A DNA stretch of 64,000 nucleotides. Origin: Carposina sasakii. Taxonomy: Eukaryota; Arthropoda; Insecta; Lepidoptera; Carposinidae. This document shows, piece by piece, positions 55,493 through 64,000 of the stretch (its first letter is position 1; each line of letters opens with the position of its first letter). Made by a program: the position numbers and the translations under genes. The DNA lies in assembly GCA_014607495.2 (NCBI GenBank), contig CP053162.1, forward strand, positions 1,116,001 through 1,180,000, read 5' to 3'. The notes under the pieces were generated by a model. The model was not told the DNA's origin. It made no database searches and worked only from the letters and a program-made list of their open reading frames with translations.

Positions 55493-56158
55493 CAGATGTT
55501 TTTTCGTTTCCACCCTTAAGGATCAAATAAAGTAAGTTTATGCTAAAAAATGCTGGAAAACGATGTAATAAAAAAAGTTATTACCCACTTGATCGGGCGA
55601 AATTTATAGTGTCCAATGTTTATGCTAGTTTTTTCATAGACAGATATTGATTATTTATCGTGAAAAAATCTTGCTACATGCGACTATGTCATTATGCGAA
55701 AAACGCAGTCTATGAGTATTTACTCAACTTTGGAGCCTAATATCTTGGGAACCAGACACTCCCAGGATGCTTCCATGGAGAAAAATGATCGTGATGATGA
55801 GGAGATTCAAAAATACCTCTATACATTTTTTGTGGCCACCTTTAACGAAGGGTGCATACTCATACTAAGTTATGCCAAAAAATGCTGGGACTTTTTTCTT
55901 AAATTTAATTATGATCTGGCGAAATTTATAGTGTCTAGTGTTTATGCTAGTTATTTATAGACAGATATTAATTATTTCCGTGAAAAACTACATGCGTCTA
56001 TGTGCATTTATGCAGAAAAACGCAGTCTACTACTCAACTTGGACCCTAATATTTTGGGAACCAGACACTTCCCAGGTATGCTTCATGGAGAAAAATGATC
56101 GTGATGATGAGGAGATTCCGTAGTTTCCGGGAACGTTGCCGACCAAAAATCACCCTGT
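55493..56158 (+). mobile_element. Tandem pair of family B MITEs
   Basis: Two head-to-tail copies (about 55493-55820 and 55823-56158) meet at 'cctctataca', close to the CACCCTG-TA-CAGGGTG boundary expected if one copy inserted at the TA flanking the other. The first copy lacks about 26 bp near its right end. Confidence 0.7.
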
Positions 56159-56514
56159 ATATAATTTTTCATGGATTGCGGTGAGCAAATAGCCTAAAGC
56201 AGGCAACACACGATCCATGTTCGATAGTCGTGGCAGGATTCACAATGCCGTAATCAAGCCGAAATCAGTTGTACAATCAGCTCCACTGGGCTGACCTGTC
56301 CAGTGCCTTTGTAGGTAATATATACGGGCTATTAATGCTAATTCTCACATTATAAACTCGAGCTATATTTAACGTGCGAAGTTTGATAGTGGTTAGTTTA
56401 TCTGTGTAGATTTTATCGGATGGAAAAAGTTTGTTAGTTTGATGAATAGGAAGGAGACAATTGTGTATTATTATGTTGTTTTATATCTAGCTGGCCAAGG
56501 TCGCGGGCGTCGGT
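56159..56514. other. Intergenic, no gene seen
   Basis: No repeat or frame recognised. Confidence 0.4.
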
Positions 56515-56612
56515 TGGATGCAGGCGGCTTCCGACCGGTCGGAGTGGAGGTTGTTGGGGGAGGCCTATGTCCAACAGTGGACTTCTCAGGGCTGTAAATG
56601 ATGATGATGATG
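56515..56612 (+). repeat. LINE/SINE tail with (GAT)n end
   Basis: It contains 'gaggcctatgtccaacagtg', 'gacttctcagggctgt' and ends 'aaatgatgatgatgatg'. This tail type is distinct from family G. Confidence 0.6.
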
Positions 56613-56744
56613 TTGTTTTGTAACTAGCTGGATGACCGAGCATACTTGTTATGATGATAATTCTAACAGCAGCGTATATGTTGCAGACATATTGTAAAAC
56701 GTCGTATTATAAAACCGCTAAGCATTTGTAGGTTATGGTACGAA

Positions 56745-56845
56745 CCTAAGCAGAGATAGATAGTTAATACGTGCGCCTTCCAGACGGAAATATATGAAAA
56801 TATCACATGTATGGATTTTCAAATATTGTCATTTAGCTATACCCG
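56745..56845 (+). repeat. Degraded copy of the 3292 SINE
   Basis: 'gttaatacgtgcgccttcc', 'atcacatgtatggattttc' and 'ttgtcatttagct' line up with 3310-3420 of the SINE at 3292, with losses. Confidence 0.55.
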
Positions 56846-56849
56846 AGGA

Positions 56850-57039
56850 GGAGTGGAGAGGGGTTCACAGCTGAAGTGCCGAAAACTCGTACTAAGCGTT
56901 TTGCTTCTACATTCATAGTGCGAACGGCCAAGCTGTGGAACTCCCTGCCTGAATCCCTGTTCCCTATGATCTTGCGGTCTTCAAGTCGAGAGTGAACCGG
57001 TTTCTTTTAGGCAAGCGCGCTCCATCTTAGACTGCAACG
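56850..57039 (+). pseudogene. LINE ORF2 C-terminus, left copy
   Basis: The frame reads '[16 protein letters not shown]' then '[15 protein letters not shown]', typical of the end of CR1/Daphne/Jockey-like LINE ORF2. A 7-bp deletion after 'ttccctatga' shifts the frame relative to the right copy. Its last 143 bp (56897-57039) are repeated directly at 60436-60585. LINE similarity stops exactly where CACAGTGG begins at 57040. Confidence 0.75.
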
Positions 57040-57236
57040 CACAGTGGTTCCAATGTATGGGAGGTGCTGGACATTCGCATCCAAAAAATAAAATTGGTGA
57101 ATCTTGAGAAACTAATTATGCCATCTTGTTTGGTAGATCAATGTCTTCAAAAGTTATTATTTTAAGTTTTTTTGTAACTGTTATATTTGAGGAGATAATT
57201 GAGAAATAGTGTTTTCTTACTATGGAAATGGTCAAA

Positions 57237-57380
57237 CTTACTTACATATCTCTTGATTCCGGCCTCGTTTCAAGTTGCGGTCTTCGGTATTGTGTTTATA
57301 TTTGAGAGAACTACAATTAATGCTAACACACATAGTGCGCCAAACGTGCACTTTCTGCGGTACATAGAGATGTCTATTTT
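57237..57380 (+). repeat. Left arm of Transib inverted repeat
   Basis: It starts CTTACTTACATATCTC. The first 130 or so bases are the perfect inverse of 60300-60435; one mismatch precedes the fading inner edge. The apparent 68- and 75-codon frames on the two arms share sequence only because of this. Confidence 0.9.
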
Positions 57381-57703
57381 TATATACGAAAAAGTTCCAT
57401 ACTGAACACTACAATGAAAGTGATCTTGTAATTTTGATTTTTGACATGTCCAAAATGTAGGTCAAATGGTTTGAGAACTAAATTACACTAAAATTGTTAG
57501 TGGTAGTATTTATTTAATAAAATTCAAAAAATACGAAAAGCACAACATGCATTATAAATCTATAAAATAGTACAGATAAATTTAACTAAAAATGTCTATA
57601 AACACAGAGAGAAAGACCCTAGTTACACGAATGAGATCTTTTTATTAAACTGTAATAAAAAAAATATTTATTTATATTTATTTTAATTAAAATTTTAATT
57701 TAT

Positions 57704-59843
57704 TTATGAATCGTCTTCACAATCATCATCGATCAATTCTGATGCGGAGTCTATTTCGATTAACTCGTTTATATCGACAAAATTAAATTTACCTGTCTCG
57801 GATATAATCAGTTCATAAAATTCTGAGAAACAAGATTTTTTTAATAAATTTGTTATACATTGGGCGAATACTTGTAAGAACCGGATCAGAAGATAATAAA
57901 AGATTGTGTAGTACATCTTCATTACACGAGACACTGCTATGTTTTCTTGAATGTCCTTCGCGGTACTTTCTAAATTCTTTATTTCGTGCCTCCGAGGCTT
58001 CTTCGGACAAAAAGCCGATAGGCATCATTGAAAAGTTCTCAATGACATCTGGCCCATGGACCAGCAATTTGTGGAGACTAGACGGCATATAAAACCATGG
58101 ATATAATTCCACGTAGAGCAAAGTAGTGTCATTACAGAACATACGAAATTTGTCAATGTCGAGTTTCTCTCCTGAAGATATACACTGTAAAATGACAGCT
58201 AGCCTTCTTAAAAGTCTCGCATCTAATCCGGTTAATTCAGCAGATTTTTCTGGGTTTTCAAAAAACCTTCTAGCACAATTACCGGTGTTGGTGGTTCCAC
58301 TCCCTTGCTTGACAACATCAAGACGCATTCCAGTTTCTTTTTTGAAGTTTTCTTGAATTGCTGATTTTCTTTCAGCAACATTCTTCTTTGCTTCATCACC
58401 TCTAGCTTGCCATGATTTTATGTCTAATCTGTATGCGATGTGAAGACAACACTCCATGGTCCGGATCCATGCATGGAGCGAGCTAAGTCCGTATTTAAAC
58501 ATGTCTTCGTGCACTGGCTTGCTTCTTACTTTACTAATGTCGTTCATCTCATTTGGACGCGCTTTGCAAATGTCGCACACTGATGCTGCTGTGCCTGATA
58601 TGTATGAGTGAATCTTACCATCTATCATCGTCAAATGCAACTGGTGCTTTACACTTACGTCATCGCTCTTAGTAGGTTGCAGAAGCTTAATCTCTTCTTC
58701 GAATTCAGACATCTCCATTTGAACATTTTCTTTTGTTTCTTTGATGAACTTGATTAGGATTGGTCGACAAAGAGATGTTGACGAGGGCCGCTCATTTTCC
58801 CAAATTATTTGGCCAGTTTCGGATGTGAGCCGAATTGGTACAAGACTTGCAACAAATACACTGGCGAAATTCGTTTCCTCAGTTTCACTTGTTTTCTGGT
58901 GGTAAACACTTTGATCCGAAGCACCGTCAAAGCCCCATTTGCTCACGAGCACCAGGTTTTTCTCCTCAGTGGTAGAGAGGTTTTGGGTTTGTAGAAGTCT
59001 TGTCGTAGTAAGGTCTAGCAACGCTTGCAATTTGATTTTAGCAGAGTGTTCAGTAATTGTAACGTCTTCTTGTTTTGGGTAACATTTCTTTTTTTCTTTC
59101 AGAAGCATGTAATAACTGGGATATTGAGCTACTCCTTCTTTAGCATGAAAATCCCGTAAAGTCATATAACGCCATTTTGAAAGGTTCATCGACACAAACA
59201 AAGCTAGGGCCTTTAGTGGAGATATACATTTATCTGAATCTGTGGTACTCCGTCCGCCAATGAAATCTTTGATCTTAGAAGCTTCTGTAGGATTTTCCAT
59301 TAAAAACTTCATAATATCAGCTACATCATTTTCCCCTGCAGCCCTAAGACTGCTTTGTGCAGAAAACATAATCTCGTCAGTGCTGCTAGATGCCCTAAGT
59401 ACTTCAGTGCGTCTTTTCTTTTGACGAGGACTTAAATCTTCAAAGGGCTTACGAGGAGAGACATGAGTACACGTAGAGGCATCGGATTTAGAAGGTAAAT
59501 TCGTCTGCTCAGTAGTTTCTTCTTCTATTGCGTTCGTAGGTAATACTTGTAAAGGCAAATTATTTTCCTTTAGGGAATCCGGCCACTGGACTTCAGACTG
59601 CAACCACTCTGAGTGTTTATTTAGAAACTTTCCTTCGCTTCTTCCAGCTTGAGACCATTTAGGATAGATCCGGTAGCAAAATCGACGACACCAGTTCTTT
59701 AAGTCTTCTTCGGCACCTTCACAAAGAGAAACGTTGCAATTCGTTTTAAGGACACCGAATAGATGATCAAAGTCACGTAGATCATTGTGTTTGCGTAAAG
59801 CGCAATAAAGGTCAAGATTTGTAACAAATCCACGGAAAGACAT
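57704..59843 (-). pseudogene. Transib transposase, frameshifted near its end
   Basis: DDE transposase of the Transib family, from which the RAG1 core derives; it would cut and join the element's ends in the nucleus. Start chosen at ATG 59843 ('MSFRGFVTNLDLY'); 19 more open codons precede it. The frame gives 676 residues to 57813, close to the usual Transib size. Seen: D306 in 'KWGFDGASDQS', D408 in 'TMIDGKIHSY', a zinc-binding 'CDICKARPNEMN' at 423-434, 'GLSSLHAWIRTMECCLHI', 'GTTNTGNCARRFF', and E618 in 'SEEASEARNKEFRK', the expected third catalytic acid. A shift in the A run at about 57837-57843 replaces the last residues. In the other frame an acidic tail 'SELIDDDCEDDS' runs to 57704. The core looks intact and could still be active. 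Confidence 0.93.
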
Positions 59844-60291
59844 ATTTATTAGAACGAAATAGAAATCAAAACTGATGTAAAATAAAGGATTACCAACCAA
59901 TTTATACTACACTACCCTCATTACTGCGTACTGCGTACAATTGTTATTCTTGTAATGTTTTAGTACTAATGATTTCAATTAATAATCACCTGCATCAAAT
60001 AATTGTTGAAAATGCTAAAAATTACTCTAAGAATGACATCTGTAATTGATAGAAATGCTAATGACTACTGTCTTAATGATAATGCAATAATTTCATTAAT
60101 TAATTATTTAAAAGTCTAAGACCGTCTGTGGATCGATCGTTGCCCTCGTTTGCAAATTAATTAATTTAATTATTATTTTTTTATTTCTGCAACATCATTT
60201 ATCGATACGCATATTTAGAGGGGCCCTTATTCCTCTATGATTTTAACAGAAAATTGTAAGATCCTTGTCATTGTAGTATATTATAATATAA
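59844..60291. other. 5' non-coding part of the Transib element
   Basis: This lies upstream of the transposase start. It is AT-rich, with no other frame. Promoter elements were not identified. Confidence 0.5.
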
Positions 60292-60435
60292 AAATCAAAC
60301 ATTTCTATGTACCGCAGAAAGTGCACGTTTGGCGCACTATGTGTGTTAGCATTAATTGTAGTTCTCTCAAATATAAACACAATACCGAAGACCGCAACTT
60401 GAAACGAGGCCGGAATCAAGAGATATGTAAGTAAG
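60292..60435 (-). repeat. Right arm of Transib inverted repeat
   Basis: Inverse of 57237-57380, ending 'gatatgtaagtaag' directly at the LINE duplication. Confidence 0.9.
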
Positions 60436-60640
60436 CGTTTTGCTTCTACATTCATAGTGCGAACGGCCAAGCTGTGGAACTCCCTGCCTGAATCCCTGTT
60501 CCCTATGAACTATAATCTTGCGGTCTTCAAGTCGAGAGTGAACCGGTTTCTTTTAGGCAAGCGCGCTCCATCTTAGACTGCAACGGTGCTTACCATCAGG
60601 CGCGTTGTGGTCAAGCGTAAGCCTATTTAATATACAAAAA
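60432..60640 (+). pseudogene. LINE ORF2 C-terminus, right copy, and 3' UTR
   Basis: The frame reads '[19 protein letters not shown]' on to 'LGKRAPS' and stops at TAG 60574-60576. Here the segment after 'ttccctatga' is intact, unlike the left copy. After 'gactgcaacg' it continues into 'gtgcttaccatcaggcgcg', the normal LINE 3' UTR. The 150 bp at 60436-60585 duplicate 56897-57039. Confidence 0.75.
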
Positions 60641-61154
60641 AAGTGTCGTATTTCATAGATTTTAGTAGCGAGTCGATAGCGTTACTGCGCTTAAAAAGGT
60701 TATACTCCTGCTCATTGCAGTTATTAACGCATTGTGCTTTTGACGGGCATACCGTTAACTAATTTTATCTCTCATCCTAAATAACATATAGGTAAGAGTT
60801 GTCCCAGAATTCAGAAAGAACAATAAAATACACGACATTTAACTTACTACTCACTAATGTAACATCTTCCACGAAATGCGTCCTTTCTTTTATCTTAGTC
60901 GTAAAAGTCCTTAGTTGATTAAACACTATCTTTATACATTTCATCAAAATAATTAAAAGGGAACCTGAAATGTACTCTATATGCTGTTGAGCTGATTATG
61001 GATGTGGAATGAAGTAGGCCGCTGATAGATTTAAGTTGTGTATATTTTAAACTAATATTTAGGTACAAAAGTAAAAAATGGCTATCCGCCAACTGTGTCT
61101 GACGAACGGTAAGTGATCGGTAGTATTCGACGAGGGCCCGCTCCTTAATTACCT
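60641..61154. other. Intergenic, no gene seen
   Basis: No recognised element. Confidence 0.4.
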
Positions 61155-61315
61155 AACTAGTAAAAGCAAAGCGATAGCGAAAATTGTACAAAAATCGCTG
61201 ATTGCTTGTCAAATTCGTATTACGTAAAATGAATTTCAAAGGAACTTTGACATTTCAAGGCGAATATTGTACAATTTTCGCTATCGCGTTGCTTCGGTTT
61301 TGCTATTGCTTTTAG
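61155..61315. mobile_element. Small fold-back element
   Basis: 'gcgatagcgaaaattgtac' at the left pairs with 'gtacaattttcgctatcgc' at the right, with outer 'aaaagcaa' and 'ttgctttt'. The interior is about 80 bp. Non-coding. Confidence 0.6.
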
Positions 61316-61613
61316 GTAATCAGGGGGCCGGTTGCACTCCGTCCCCTGCGCCCCTGCGATCTTGATGATGGTGGTTAACATATGCCATAATGGAAGGTAT
61401 AAAGTGCGGAGCTGCTTGATTATGAAATAGGATATATGTAATGGTATCTTTTATCTTTGAAGCATGTGCTAAGTAGAGGCGTTTGAAGATTTAGGGGCAC
61501 GGCAGTGCTTCGCTAATACGAGCTAAGCGAAATGCCAGAACACCTACTACTTGGGTATACCTAAAAATACCTATGCTCGATTGTCACGTAACACTAATGT
61601 ATAATAAATATCT

Positions 61614-61760
61614 CGTTAGCCTATTGCGGTCCACTGCTGGACATAGGCCTCCCACAGAGCACGCCACATGGCTCGATCTCCCGTTTTCGCCATCCAGTCA
61701 CTACCAGCCGCCCTCTTTAAGTCATCGGTCCATCTGGTCGTAGGGCGTCCAAAGTCCACA
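61614..61760 (-). repeat. RTE-type LINE 3' end
   Basis: It contains 'tattgcggtccactgctgg', 'gagcacgccacatggctcg', 'cgccatccagtcactacc' and 'tctggtcgtagggcgtcc'. It reaches further into the LINE than the other family G copies; the last phrase is typical of the ORF2 end region. Confidence 0.7.
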
Positions 61761-62294
61761 TATGTATGTATTTTCAATTATATATAGGTAGTTATTTTGT
61801 TTCTAAGTAGGATTATAAGACCGAGATATCCCACGACGGTTGCCAAAAACGGATATCAGTGTGGCCATCTTGCGGCCATAGTGAAGGGCCTCAAAAGGTG
61901 TTTCAAACTTGCAACTGTAATTTGCTTAAGTGTGTCTTTCCTATCCTAAGAGCTTCCGCCTAAAGTATTTAACGCTAAACGTATGTTGTGTCTCATATTT
62001 TACCTGAGTGCAGGCTTAAATGGACATTCCGAGATGTTCTGGTTTTTAAGTGTACCTCCCTTTTAAGAAGTAGATGTATGTAACTTATGTAATGCCTATA
62101 ATTTGGAGTTAATTATATCGGTAAGTCAATCTATAAAAACCGGTTGTTGAGGTAGGCATATGCCGAACATATGTTCAGCAGTAGACTTCTCATGAGTGGC
62201 ATGTACGACAATGAGAACTGTTGTGTGTGTGATGATCACACATTGAAACTTACGGCCAATTTCAATACAAGAGATTATAAATATGATCACACTT
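61761..62294. other. Intergenic, no gene seen
   Basis: A tail-like phrase ('catatgttcagcagtagact') lies near 62168-62188. Otherwise unrecognised. Confidence 0.4.
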
Positions 62295-62420
62295 GGTATT
62301 TTTAGGCGATGGGCTGAACCTGTCTTACGAACTTGTACATCTCAATTACCCTCAATTGGTCAGAAGTGGCAATGTGGTTCTATCGGCCTTTGTTTCTCTG
62401 TCTATTAAGGATAAATAATC
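62295..62420 (+). repeat. Dispersed repeat family E, degraded
   Basis: It contains 'tttaggcgatgggctga', 'ttggtcagaagtggcaatg' and 'tggttctatcggcc'. Confidence 0.6.
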
Positions 62421-62778
62421 TCGGAGTTTCCAAAATAAAATTTTGCATGAAAACAATTGAAGATATAATCTGAAATATGCAATCTGAAAGAAAGTTAGGC
62501 AATACAAATATATGCCACTTTCATTTCGTTAAATTTTTAATGGGTGACCATTATTATGAGCTAACTAAGAAGGTCCTGTCACAAAACACCAGGAACTTGG
62601 TAATAACAGACTACCTATAAAGTACCTATCATACTAGTATATGAGTTGCTGTAGGTATATAGACCACTGTTCCTCGTTAATACGTTCTCAGACAGATTAC
62701 GTCGATAATGCTCCCTCATGTCGGTACATTCACGTTATGTACAATGTAGGAACATTTCAGTTCTCAAGTATACGTGTA
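62421..62778. other. Intergenic, no gene seen
   Basis: Nothing recognised. Confidence 0.4.
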
Positions 62779-63025
62779 CAGGATGTAACAGAAAGGGTAT
62801 GTTAAGCGAAAAGCTATGTAAATAGCCTACTATTGACATCGCATGTTTATTTTTCAAGATTGTATGAATATTCCTAAATTGTTTAGGTTAGGTTACTATC
62901 TGAAATACTATCTCCATACTATCTGAAAAAATAAACATGTGATTTCGAGAATTTTGTGGGTAGGTTCCTTTCAGTGGGCTATTTACATACCTTTTCGATT
63001 AACATATCCCTTTTGTTACACCCTG
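62779..63025. mobile_element. Fold-back MITE, family A
   Basis: TA-bounded, CAGGATGTAACAGAAAGGG to 'cccttttgttacaccctg'. One arm has lost a block near 62838. Confidence 0.8.
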
Positions 63026-63249
63026 TAGATACACCTACCTACGACCTACGTGGGTACACGGCTACATGCTCCCATTTGCATGCTCTTCATAATTTAATAT
63101 TAAAGTGCTGATTTCAGGTTATAGCTCGGCGTAGTAGACTATAAATAAACGAGCCTTTAAATATTATAAGCGCGATAGTGTGAGACAATAAATAGATTAT
63201 TATGTGAGAAAATTACAGCATATAATATTTTCTATGCTCTTTATTCTAG

Positions 63250-63510
63250 TTCTATGCTGCTCTGGGAGTAAAAAAAAACGTGTAATACTACAGCTGCTTC
63301 TTTTCCCGGGCATACTGCATAAGTCAGTTGAGGGACAAGAGGGTCTTGGTGTTTTGTAGGCGTTGGGCTGACCACCTGTCACTACTAACCGAACTTATAG
63401 ATCTCAACTATACCCTCAAAATTGGTCAGAAGTGGCACCATGTGGTTCTATCGGCCCTTGGTGCTCGGCCTACCCTGTAAGGGATAAAGGCGTGATTATA
63501 TATATGTATA
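63250..63510 (+). repeat. Dispersed repeat family E, full
   Basis: It runs from 'ctatgctgctctgggagt' to 'agggataaaggcgtgatta', ending in a TATATGTA-type tail. Confidence 0.7.
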
Positions 63511-63529
63511 TATAATATTTTAATGACCA

Positions 63530-63685
63530 AGACCGATTTCGAAGCAGTTTTCAGGAATATATTATGACAGGTCCCACTTAACATATAGGCTACTTTTTAT
63601 CCCGAGAAAATGTTTTTATCCCGGATAATTTCGTCATTTTGTTTTTTCTGCAGTCCACGCGGACGGAGTCGCGGGCGTCCACTAG
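63530..63685 (+). repeat. Helitron-like 3' end
   Basis: It contains 'acaggtcccacttaacata', 'tttatcccggataatttcg', the GGACG/CGTCC hairpin and CTAG at 63682-63685. The 5' part is missing. Confidence 0.6.
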
Positions 63686-64000
63686 ACAGTAATAAGTTCC
63701 TAGTTTATCTATGAGAGAATGTCAAAGTTTTTAGTCAAGAAAACCTATCTAATATCACTGGTACAAGTAGCTAATAATATAACAATAAGTAATATTGGGT
63801 AAGACTACTGGGAATAAGGTAAACAATTGAACAACAGCAATATTAATTTCGTTATTTATAGCGATTCCTAAAACCTACACATTTATTTCTGGCTGATTAC
63901 TAGGAATCAACATTTGCAGATCGTCGATTTAATATTCAGTTGTTTTCACTCAAAATTTTAAATTAAGACTTAAATAATCTACGTGGCTGCAGGATCCCCT
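63686..64000. other. Intergenic, no gene seen
   Basis: AT-rich sequence to the window end. Confidence 0.4.

Larger units (their letters stand above)
57040..60435 (-). mobile_element. Transib (RAG1-like) transposon, one end lost
   Basis: The left boundary starts CACAGTGG (57040-57047), the terminal motif expected of Transib and equal to the RAG heptamer CACAGTG. It abuts interrupted LINE sequence. Inside lie inverted repeats of about 136-144 bp (57237-57380 and 60292-60435) around the transposase gene. The right inverted repeat runs straight into LINE sequence at 60436, without the outer 197 bp present on the left. I infer that the right terminus was lost. The alternative is that the inverted repeats belong to a different, nested element. 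Confidence 0.7.

Noticed and set aside
57040..57060. A full RAG recombination signal (heptamer, spacer, nonamer)
   Set aside because: Only the heptamer-like CACAGTG is present; no A-rich nonamer follows at 12 or 23 bases.
57199..57405. Two similar small proteins at 57199-57405 (+) and 60243-60470 (-)
   Set aside because: Their similarity comes from the inverted repeat arms of the Transib element; no start, domain or conserved end supports a gene.

Overview
This is a eukaryotic, almost certainly lepidopteran (moth or butterfly), repeat-rich intergenic window. The evidence is its AT-rich composition, its many copies of short families that I know from lepidopteran genomes (Helitron-like tails ending in a small hairpin plus CTAG, RTE-type tails reading 'cagtggactgcaatag', CAGGGTG-ended MITEs, tRNA-headed SINEs), and the absence of any convincing spliced host gene. 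No prokaryotic signals, operons, rRNA or CRISPR arrays are present. Nearly every long open frame belongs to a transposable element.

Layout. 0-12 kb holds SINEs, a Harbinger-like MITE that contains a tRNA-like sequence (4031-4394), a Harbinger element with a transposase remnant (7610-8233), a LINE ORF2 tail (6412-6708) and several TA-flanked MITEs. 12.9-14.1 kb is a broken Ty1/copia pol on the minus strand. 15-21 kb is MITEs and tails plus an unexplained CpG-rich block (18060-18510). 21.38-26.41 kb is a complete LTR retrotransposon on the minus strand. Its 437-bp LTRs look identical, yet its interior is a chimera of three related pol genes with two arrays of stem-loops. 26.4-32.7 kb is SINE, MITE and tail debris. 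32.74-36.58 kb is a second LTR element on the plus strand, also with LTRs that look identical, with one intact Gag-protease frame and a 3' array of short repeats. 36.6-56.8 kb is dense MITE, SINE, Helitron-like and LINE debris. 57.04-60.44 kb contains a nearly intact Transib (RAG1-like) transposase on the minus strand, bracketed by inverted repeats and by a direct duplication of a LINE 3' end. 60.6-64 kb is again repeat debris.

How the parts relate. Neither LTR element can encode a full pol, so both must have been moved by enzymes supplied in trans. Their LTRs are indistinguishable by eye, so the moves were recent. Both share a motif just inside the 5' LTR, and both carry hairpin-forming repeats just upstream of the 3' LTR. 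The Transib gene keeps its acidic active-site residues but has a late frameshift and has lost one terminus. All coordinates of diverged repeats are by-eye estimates, because no alignment could be run.
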